DNA of 64,000 nt from Hydractinia symbiolongicarpus (Eukaryota > Cnidaria > Hydrozoa > Anthoathecata > Hydractiniidae): positions 19,096,001 to 19,160,000 of the forward strand of contig NC_079876.1 in NCBI RefSeq assembly GCF_029227915.1. Reading direction: 5' to 3'. A program made the position numbers and the translations under genes. Positions within the stretch are counted from its first letter, which is position 1. Every line of letters starts with the position of its first letter. This document shows positions 55,631 through 64,000 of this stretch, one piece after another. Under the pieces are notes generated by a model. The model searched no databases. It saw only the letters and a list, made by a program, of their open reading frames with translations, and was not told the DNA's origin.

Positions 55631-55809
55631 TTATAGAATATATTTCACTTTACATTTTTCCTTCTTAAATTCATTTTATGGGTTGACACTTCTCGGCCAC
55701 CATACTCGTCCCCAGGACTTGTTAGGACGGCCTGATGCCCAAATATAAAAAGTCTAATAAGACCTAGGGACGAGGTTGGGGGACCAAGATAGGATACGAT
55801 TACAATTCT

Positions 55810-55972
55810 CGGAGTGAACGTTGTTTAACAATGTGTAACAATTCGCGGGGTTAGCCTTGTTTAACAAAGTGTAACATTTGTTAAACAAGGTTCACCCAGC
55901 GAATTGTTACACATTCTTATACAATATTTACCCCGCGAATTGTTACACATTGTTATACACGGTTTCACTCCG
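55810..55972. repeat. Long inverted repeat built of ~40-bp units
   Basis: CGGAGTGAAC near 55810 pairs with GTTTCACTCCG ending 55972. Each arm contains tandem units with AACAATGTGTAACAATTCGC and a TTGTTTAACAA-like word, so four related units face each other around a centre near 55890. Not CRISPR: units are in opposite orientations and there are no unique spacers. Confidence 0.8.
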
Positions 55973-57390
55973 CGAAAATGGTGTTAATAACAACAATTGT
56001 AGGTGATATTTTAACAAACAGATCACAGAGATCGTACGTCTTTCATCCAAGCTTTGATGGATAAAACGACAATTTTTTCTCTTTCTTCCACGCTTGCAGG
56101 CAACAACAAGGACTCTACCTAAGACAAGATTTAGATTAGGCGCCACGAATCTTACTACCAGTCGTGTGTAAGTAAGAGCTCACAATATTTTCAATGATCT
56201 CAGGAAGTGCCGTATTGCTTTGCTAGCAAGATATATTAAAATCTTTGCAACTTTTTGAGGCTTTTTGACAATTTTTTGCATGAATAATAGTGGCAAGAAC
56301 TACTGCGCCACCAGAACGTGTGAGGTTATCATACTCACAAGCGCGACAATAACTCCGATGGATATTTTTTGCTCGTGGAATAAAATTTTTACCACTTAAT
56401 TTTTTGCAGGTCATCATAGCCCTTCAGGATCTCTGTACCACATGTCAAAGCCGGTTGGGCTAGCAAGATATTTTGACGGCTGCTTCAATGTCAAAAAGCA
56501 AGAACCCCTAGGGGCAAACCAATACTTTAAGGTTATGGAAGTGAAGAAGAGAAGGTAAACTCACAGTAAAACACATACGAAATTACAGTTGATATTCCAC
56601 TATAAAATCAGTCGCCAATCATAGAAAACACATGTTTTATAACAAAGCGACACAAGAGATGTTGCACAACAAATGTTGCAACAATGCAAGGTGTTTTTTT
56701 CCCACACATATTTGTGCAATGGCTGCACAAATACTGACTTTAATAGAAAGAGATTAAAAAAATCAAGGTTACTCCGCCGTCCCTTAAATCGTTTGAGAAA
56801 AATCGAAGTTTGAAAAATTCAGGGTTAAATCACATTTATCGTTCAACAATTTAAGCGTGCAATTTTCTGATAGAGGGTCACAGGTGGGTGGGACACAAGT
56901 ATATAAGTCGGGCGAGTTATATACTTTTGTTTTTAGCATGAGCACTCGAGTTTGGCACAATCTGCAACCGGTGAACGGCATATCGGCCGTTTCATCAGGA
57001 TAACAAAGCTGTTAAAAATTGGTTGTTTTGATCATGCCTTTGCAGTCTCTCTGTCCTGCAGTTCTGCCTTATCTGTGATCGGGGTGATGCGTAACCTGGT
57101 ATGAAAACGATGTTTCATTGATTAGTAATGAGTTTTTTGTTTTTTTTGAAGAAAGTCCAATTTTTTGCGAAGATTAGGAATTTTTCTCGCAAAAGTAACA
57201 ACACCAGTTTCACCACTTTATAAGCCATTAATATAGCTAGCTATTAAGTCATATTTACAGAATATACAAGCTAGTACTATTTAAATGATTATAACAATTT
57301 CTGTTTTATATGCAGAAAAAAAACACAGAAAATCTGGTTCCTGTATTCACAAAGAAAGAAACTGCTTCCATTAGCTACCTTGTTTACCTA
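55973..57390. other. Intergenic, no gene supported
   Basis: Minus-strand frames at 56223-56417 and 56784-56981 lack signatures. Short palindromes (CCCCTAGGGG near 56508) only. Confidence 0.4.
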
Positions 57391-57398
57391 CTGTATGC

Positions 57399-58190
57399 GG
57401 CCTATAGGCACCCTCGTTTATTTTTAGCAGTGAAGAAAAATAAAAAATTCTCTAAACAAGGCCTTCACTGATAATATACCGCAAGTTCGGACACAGCTGA
57501 AAAATGCACAGTTTTGGTGACTTTTCTGGTTAAAGTTGAAATGCCAATGTGCTCCACTTGCTCGTACTTTTAAATACTGTAATGTTTTGCCTATATAGAT
57601 AGCATCACAGCTATGGCCCCTAAACTTTTAAATGTAATGCTTTTAGGGGTCTATCTTTAAAGCAGAACAAATCACCAATTCTCAATTCTGAAGAAAAATA
57701 ACCTTAACTTTACACAGACGCTGCAAAAAGTGCAGGCGTTTTCAGGAGAGTTTGGCGTTTTGAAAAAAAATCAAGTATTCGCCCGAAAGAACCCGCTTAG
57801 ACCTGAACAATGCCTGAAAAAAAGAAGAACAACAATCAAAGATTCACCACCAATGATTCAAAAGATGGTTTTTCATAAGACTTACTTGATAAATAAACCT
57901 TATAAACTCCTTTCTCTTCAAGTGCCTACTTCCAACTGTCGCTCACATGGTATGTTACAAGAAATTACATTTTGGGAATGTTCTGGGCAAGTTTGGGCGA
58001 TTTCGGGAAAGTGCGGGCGGTTTCCGGAAACAAACGCCAATTTTATTCAGAAAGTCGCCAAAACTCGCCCTTGTATATGCGGGCGTTTGTGGCTTATTGG
58101 CACCCTCTTTAAAAATAGTTAGTATTTAAAGCTGAAAAAAGTTTATAAATTCATAAACAAGCCTTCCCTCACAGGTTTATAATGATGGCT
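57399..58190. repeat. Degenerate direct repeats bracketing ~0.7 kb
   Basis: Sequence at about 57399-57465 and again at 58090-58170 shares GGC.TAT.GGCACCCTC, then TTTTTAG/AAATAGTTAG, then AAACAAG.CCTTC in order. The interior contains inverted GCGTTT/CGGGCG-rich words (near 57732-57760 and 58015-58090). Probably a mobile element; a 130-aa plus-strand frame inside (57730-58122) has no recognisable domain. Confidence 0.4.
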
Positions 58191-60096
58191 GCAATAACAA
58201 ATGATATGTATACTGACCCATGATTGGCTTAAACAATATCACATAGAAACAGGTCCATGAGAATTACTTTTTTGAAAAATTGAGTGAATATATACATGCT
58301 CTAGAAAAACAAAAACAAAAAATGCACTCGTTGTTGACCATTATAACCTGTGGTAAACAAATCGTGCGCATGCTGTTCATATGGAAAACCTTCATAAATT
58401 CAAGGATATCTTTCTTTTCTGGCTTGAATTCTTTAATATAAATGTGCTAAATACTCTTTAATTTGTAAATTAAGTATTTTGTAATTTATTCAGGGTTGCC
58501 AGGTTTAACATTAATCAGAACCAGAATGAATATATGTCAAAATTGTTTTACAGTGTCAATTAAGTATCATTATTTTTTCTGTTAAGAAGTGCTGCCACAT
58601 ATTTATAAATCATAACAAGTTAAAGCTGCATATAATCACAAAAAGGTGGCATGAAGTTACGATTGATTCATAGTCATGTCTAATGTAATTTAAGTAAAGA
58701 ACAACATCAACATTTTTTGTGTTTCAATAGTTTGAAAAGGTGTACATAAGACTATTCTTTTTTAAGTAACAATTTCCTTGTCAATTTCACAATTTTCGTT
58801 AAATAGATGAGACCCCTTGTAACTATGTCAGATTTAATAACATAAAACAGATTCTCTGCAGAAATGATTGATATTCTCTATAATCCAATAAGGACCACAT
58901 TTGTGTGCAGTTATAGCAAGAAAGGTTTACACAAAACACACATTTGTAAATATTTTTTATAGTGCCTTTTGCATTAATTGTGTGTGGGGATAATAATAAT
59001 TGTTTCCTTGTGCATAAGTCATTATCTACAAATATTGTTTGTTTACCAAGAAAAACTTGGATGACATTACTGGGATTAAACGGTATATATCTGTTCAACT
59101 TCAAAATTGCAAAATTGGCAATTGTTTATAATTGTACTGCAATTAATGGCATAGATACCAGTGCTGATGCCCAGTACTGATGTGTAAAATTTTTATCAAG
59201 GATCTGGTAAAACATGCATCCTGTTGGTGCCAGGGAAGAGAATGATTTCACCTTCTTCGATGCCTTAAAAATTATTTAATTCCAAGAATAATTTAATTAA
59301 TGCAACATTGATCAAAGGCAGCAAATATTGTAGTCCCATGTATTAACAGCATATACTTTTTCTATTTTCTATCAACTTAATTTGGATAAATCAAACACAC
59401 AGGTCTTAAATTAATAATAGATATTAAACAAAAACAGTTTGCAATGTTTTGTTTAACCGAACAAATGTTTTGTATGGCAAGTGGAGAATGCTTATTAAAT
59501 GTATAAACCCAAGTGTAAGCGTCTGAGGAAGAAGACTTAAGTGACAGGGCTATCAATAAGGGGAGAGCAATAGCTCTTACTCACGCAAAGGCTCCCTAAT
59601 TCTGAGGAATGAAAAACTAGCTGAGCCATTATTGCTCCCCCAATTCCACAAACAGTTTTTCTAGCTAAGGAATATTAATTCATCTCACATAGAAATCAAT
59701 GTTATCTTTATTTTTATTTGCAGTAAGAACTAACCAAAACATGTAAAAAAAGATGATAAAATAGATAAAAAAGATTTTGTAATACTTCAGGTTGCTTGCC
59801 CAGTCTTAATTATTGTAACTTTGTGAGAGCGATTTATTGCTCTGGTGTTATTTTCTTATTGATAGGCTTGAAGTGGCCAACTTCTATTTTTTTTAATTTG
59901 TTAGATCTTGCTTATTATTTATTGCCTAACAACCTTATATACATATTAAACTTGTTATTAACTATATAATTTCCTCTAACCTTGGCAAATCATTTCAAAA
60001 ATATAAATCCACTTTGGCCATTAATGCTTTATCTTTTTTTGTTATAGAAAACTGAATATAAATATTGCAAATCAATATTGTTAACATTGTTTAAGC
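58191..60096. other. Intergenic upstream of DMAP1
   Basis: AT-rich. Contains a small inverted repeat at 59560-59641 (GGGGAGAGCAATAGCTC against GAGCCATTATTGCTCCCCC). No gene seen. The DMAP1 promoter should lie at its right end. Confidence 0.45.
59560..59641. repeat. Small inverted repeat, ~18-bp arms
   Basis: GGGGAGAGCAATAGCTC at the left pairs imperfectly with GAGCCATTATTGCTCCCCC at the right, around about 45 nt. A related GAGCGATTTATTGCTC hairpin lies near 59828. Confidence 0.6.
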
Positions 60097-63000
60097 ATGT
60101 CTGATGCGCGTGATATATTGGGAATTGAGTCGAAAGATGGAGCAGCTTCTAAACCAGTATGTAGCATTTCGAATGTACCATTTAGAATGATAAAAACTTC
60201 GCTAAATTGGTAAAATGTCAGAAATGTCAGAAAAAATGATCTGATCTGTGCTCTAAGAAAAAGCAATAAATTTTGTAATGGACACTCATTTTTTTTTTAA
60301 GCAACACATGTTTATTTTAGGCTCTGCTGTAAGGGCAACTTTTTAAAGGCTTCTAATTCTTTGAAAAAAATGTTCTGTCTTTAAATGTTAAATTTTCAGC
60401 TTGTTGCTAAGCAATTACATAAATGTTGACACAAAAAGGTAAAAATAAATCAACACCCTGGAAATGGAGGTGAATGTCTTTGCATGTTTCTTTAGCGCAA
60501 AATCAAAAGGCTGACAGAGGGAACATTTAAGAAGCCAGAAGGAATGCATCGTGAATTATATGCTCTACTTCAAAGTGATTACAGGTGAGTTATATGTTCT
60601 ACTTCAAAGTGATTGCAGGTGAGTCAGTTTTTCATAGATAACAACACAAGTTAATATTTATTGGAAATTTCAAAACTTAACATGCAGTGTGCCTGAGTTT
60701 GCTGGTTTTCCTAAAAAACGGATGAAGTTAGGAATTTAAGAATTCTCTGTATATACTTAAAGACAAAACTTTGTTAATATTAATCAAAGTACTGTCCAAC
60801 AAACCAACAGATGTAAACATTAGGGTCATTACCTGACTTAAATTTATATTACTTTGCTGTTTAGAGATCCACCAACACTAGCACCAACAGACACAGGTGC
60901 AGGATATAAGCAACCAAAAGCCAAGATTGGAAGAAGTCGTGTCAGACCATGGAAATGGATGGCATTCGAAAATCCTGCACGCAGTGATGATTTATTATTA
61001 TATCATTGGCGAAGAAAGGCAGATGAGGGCAAAGAGTATCCATTTGCAAAATTTGGGAAGGTAATTTTTACGTTATAAATTTTAAAAGTATATTAGTATG
61101 TTTTGTATAATTTCAAAGCCACCAAATATGTTGAAAGAGAATTATTACAGTTTATTGAACTAATTTTGGTCTTCTTTTGTTTTGCAAGTTCCTTTGCACC
61201 CACAAGAAACTATAAGAAACCAAAAGTTAGTTTTTGATTTATTTAATAAGACGTAAATTATTAGAACCCGTTGATATGTAAAAAATTATTTTTGTTTGCC
61301 AGCATTTTCTGGTTGGATTTTTTGTTTCTACAATTTTTTTCATCTAATATCTAAAAAAGAGAATGTTTCATTTTTTAGCTCACATGTTTTTAAGAAACAC
61401 GAAATATCATGTGTCGTGCAGACAGGAAATGTTTTTTAATGATATGACTAGGTTCAGACTTGCGTCCTTACATTGAAAAATAAAGAAAGTGCTTGTATAA
61501 TATTAATTTTACATTCTGGATAATCATTTGAGGAATAATCTTTATGCTGTATGTATATATTGGCTTTTTCGATGGGATATAAATTTGTGCCTTTATTATA
61601 TAGGCAAAATTTGATGTCACATATACAGATGAAGAATACAATGTAAGTTAAAACTTTATTTTGTATGATTGACTGAATGATTGTGCAAGTACAAACGCTC
61701 ACGGAAAGTGCAATAACTACCACTGAGTTAACATGCCACCATTGCAAAAAGTTATCATTTGTTTCCTGACCATGCATTTCTTAGGCTGTTTTTTTATTTT
61801 TCCAAACAATAAAATCACAAACATAAAAAAAATCTTACATACGTGATCTAACAAGTGTTGTAAACTTTCTACCTGAGTTGTATGCCTGTTTGTAAATATT
61901 TGCCTTAGTTGTTCTGAACTATTGTAACTTTTATTTTCAATTTTAGTTATATCTTGGTGATGAAAGTGGTGGTTGGTCACGTGCTGAAACTGACCACTTG
62001 TTTGACTTGTCTAGGTAAGCCAGCACATAATTCTTTTTTCAATCTGTACACAATGAACTCTTGATAATAAAAACCCCCAGCGTAACGAACATCTTGATTT
62101 CGCTAACTAAATTCTGATGAAACTATTGGATATAACGAAATTGTGCATCCGTTCAGAGGTTTTTATTGCAAGAGGTCACTGTAACTGTAACAATCTCATC
62201 ATAAAATAAATCTTGTAGATGTAAAAAATTTCTTATTGTAGGAGGTTTGACCAGCGTTTTGTGGTTATAATGGACAGATATGATTCTGAAAAATTTCCAG
62301 TAAGCCAGCCTTTGTTTTCTTCTTCTTTTTAAAATAATTCCACTAGCTAACAGCAACCAAATTCAAGTGTTAACTTGTTCTTTTTGTTTTTACAATTTTT
62401 TTACAATTAATTTTGTTTTGTTCATTTGTTTACTTTTAGAACAGAGTCATGGAGGATTTGAAAGAGCGTTACTATAACGTTGTTCGAAAACTGATCAAGG
62501 TACTTGTGCACCAATATTGTTGTTGTGTTTTTTTATCTGTTTGTAAAACCTAGTTTAAACTAGGCTACGTGCTAGCTATTTCTCTAGGACCTACGTAGGA
62601 AACTGTAAAACTCTTAGGTGAGGATGAGAGAAAAGGACTATCGCTGAAATTTGTAATAAATGCTGGGAAAATGCTACGCAAACCATGTAAACTCCTGCTG
62701 TGATTTATATTACACATTCTGGAGTGAATTTTTTTGGTGAAAATGTGTACATGAGAACAAAAAAAAAAAATGATTTTGTTACGTCCTTTATGTGGAGTAC
62801 ATATAGGCGGAGGTTGTAATAGCTGCTTTTCTGATACAGTTTTCGAATCTATTACTTTATAACATATAGGCACGCACACCACCTGGTCAAGACCCGCAAG
62901 ATGTTCCACCTGCTTATGATTGCCAACATGAAAAAAATCGAAAGGAACAACTCATAAAGTTATTCAACAGAACACCAGAGGAGGTAAGTGGTGTGAAAAT

Positions 63001-63944
63001 GAAAACTGTTGTTTTTCGCATGATTATACTCTAGAAATGGTTTGATTTAAGTCCCCCAGGAATACTAATGTAAAACGTCTATACCTCATTTTAGTCCAAC
63101 TGTTTTAAAATAATTCTAAATGCTCCATGCATATATGTAACACAGTATATGAGGTAACATGGCTCATAATACTGTGACCCGATTAGTAAAGTAGTTCGAG
63201 GTATAGTATCTATAGTAAATGGTTAGGGTGGAGAAGTCAAGAGCTTATTTGTCTCCCTCAACTTTGGTCTACTTTGGAAGCTTTACGCTTCAGATTTAGT
63301 TTTCAGTCTAAATTGTCAAGCCTCCCCTGTAAACATGCAAAAATGTTTAGTAAGCTAATTATAGAAAACCTGTTAGAATAGATGAAAGTGAAATAATTGG
63401 AATTAAAAACGTCTAAGTTAATTCACCAAAAGTTTTTATACATGACTTGATTTTATTTTTTTTAAAACGTTTGCATCTGCATTAGAACGATTTCAAGGAT
63501 GCTTTAGTCAAGTGACTTGGTAATGCTGTAGTGTGTTAAAATAAGTTATTAAAAATTGTTAAAAAACGTTATTGTAAAATTTGCCCATTCGAACTGTTAA
63601 AAGAAACGATCTTTTCCTGCATCTGTCTGTTCATAAATTGGATGCCGTAACAATTGTCCAAAGATGGCTTATTAATTGTAACTAACTACTGGTTAAATTT
63701 CCATCGTCTTGTCTCCCCTTGTCTCTACAATACCTGTGTGTGTTTAGGTTGAAGAGGAGGAAAATTTGGTTGCCGAGTTGAAGAAAATCGAAGTACGTAA
63801 GAAAGACCGTGAAAAGAAATCGCAGGATATCAATAAATTAATTACCGCCACAGAAAGTAAACCGGTAGTTCACACGACTTCGAACGAATCGAACGCAAAC
63901 GCGTTATCGCAAGATGCTCGACAACAACAACAACAATTAATAAA
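60097..63944 (+). CDS. DMAP1: DMAP1 (DNMT1-associated protein 1), 5' nine exons, truncated by window end
   Basis: Subunit of the NuA4/TIP60 and SRCAP chromatin complexes. Exons: 60097-60156, 60496-60584, 60865-61060, 61604-61642, 61947-62014, 62242-62299, 62440-62499, 62870-62983, 63748-63944; all phases agree, giving about 293 residues, and a donor (GTGAGT) follows 63944. Start MSDARDILGIESKDG. A conserved block follows: RPWKWMAFENPARSDDLLLY, HWRRKADEGKEYPFAKF. The SANT/Myb-like region is about residues 129-190: WSRAETDHLFDLSRRFDQRF, VIMDRYD, DLKERYYNVVRKL. The last exon is charged and ends in a Gln run. The C-terminal part is outside the window. Exon 2 ends in a 34-bp tandem duplication that includes a second donor. 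Confidence 0.95.
60556..60623 (+). repeat. 34-bp tandem duplication across the DMAP1 exon 2 donor
   Basis: TTATATGCTCTACTTCAAAG followed by TGATTACAGGTGAG at 60556-60589 is repeated at 60590-60623 with two substitutions (TGTTCT; TTGCAG). The second copy also carries a consensus donor (GCAG then GTGAGT at 60618). Confidence 0.92.
62983..63747 (+). other. DMAP1 intron 8
   Basis: Largest intron of the visible gene (starts at 62984). No gene or clear repeat seen. Intron 5 (62015-62241) contains GATATAACGAAATTG-like words that may be a decayed pogo/Tc1-type element. Confidence 0.45.
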
Positions 63945-64000
63945 GTGAGTTTTTCTCGCGTGTTCTTATTTTGTGCGTGTGTGTGTGTTCGTGTTTGCCG

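Noticed and set aside
55439-55972. CRISPR-like array
   Set aside because: Eukaryotic context, units in opposite orientations, no unique spacers of constant length.
57730-58122. 130-aa plus-strand frame
   Set aside because: Follows repeat sequence, no domain; its words recur as inverted GCGTTT/CGGGCG motifs, so probably repeat DNA.
61454-62909. Minus-strand frames across DMAP1 introns
   Set aside because: They overlap well-supported plus-strand DMAP1 exons and have no signatures.

Overview
This is AT-rich metazoan nuclear DNA: multi-exon genes with GT-AG introns, long gene-poor spacers and many small mobile-element remnants. The gene set points to a cnidarian, probably a hydrozoan. It includes a Vasa helicase with several CCHC zinc knuckles, an astacin with a C-terminal ShK domain, an IRG-type GTPase, an AbfB beta-trefoil protein, a cytosolic sulfotransferase, and a P2X7-tail/THAP protein pair. 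Splice acceptors only 5-11 nt upstream of two start codons are compatible with hydrozoan spliced-leader trans-splicing. The species is inferred, not shown.

Layout. 1-8895 (+): 3' half of an astacin metalloprotease gene; its last intron holds an apparently exact 1,959-bp tandem duplication and a small MITE. 9927-10525 (+): possible two-exon small gene. 11966-14442 (+): 5'-truncated non-LTR retrotransposon with an intact RT ORF. 17395-18694 (+): two-exon IRG GTPase with an in-frame stop. 18700-28680: gene-poor, with two small candidate coding exons on the minus strand and several perfect hairpins. 28687-28940: tRNA-type SINE whose 3' end matches the tail of the window's LINE. 29924-31494 (-): AbfB-domain exon and a possible signal-peptide exon. 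33416-34294 (-): sulfotransferase. 35321-36240: scattered copies of one short motif. 38450-39314: MITE. 39551-39934 (+): small basic protein with a myristoylation-type N-terminus. 42833-51119 (-): complete eight-exon vasa gene, 792 codons plus stop. 52798-54776: TTAA-flanked element with terminal inverted repeats, carrying convergent P2X7-tail-like and THAP-like genes. 55175-58200: hypothetical ORF and repeat clusters. 60097-63944 (+): first nine exons of DMAP1, running off the window.

The genes are not a pathway or an operon. Vasa (germline RNA helicase) and DMAP1 (chromatin) are the conserved anchors; the rest is lineage-specific or mobile. The most novel-looking item is the TTAA element with two convergent cargo genes and no visible transposase. 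Next are the LINE/SINE shared tail, the disrupted IRG, the tandem duplication, and a splice-donor duplication in DMAP1.
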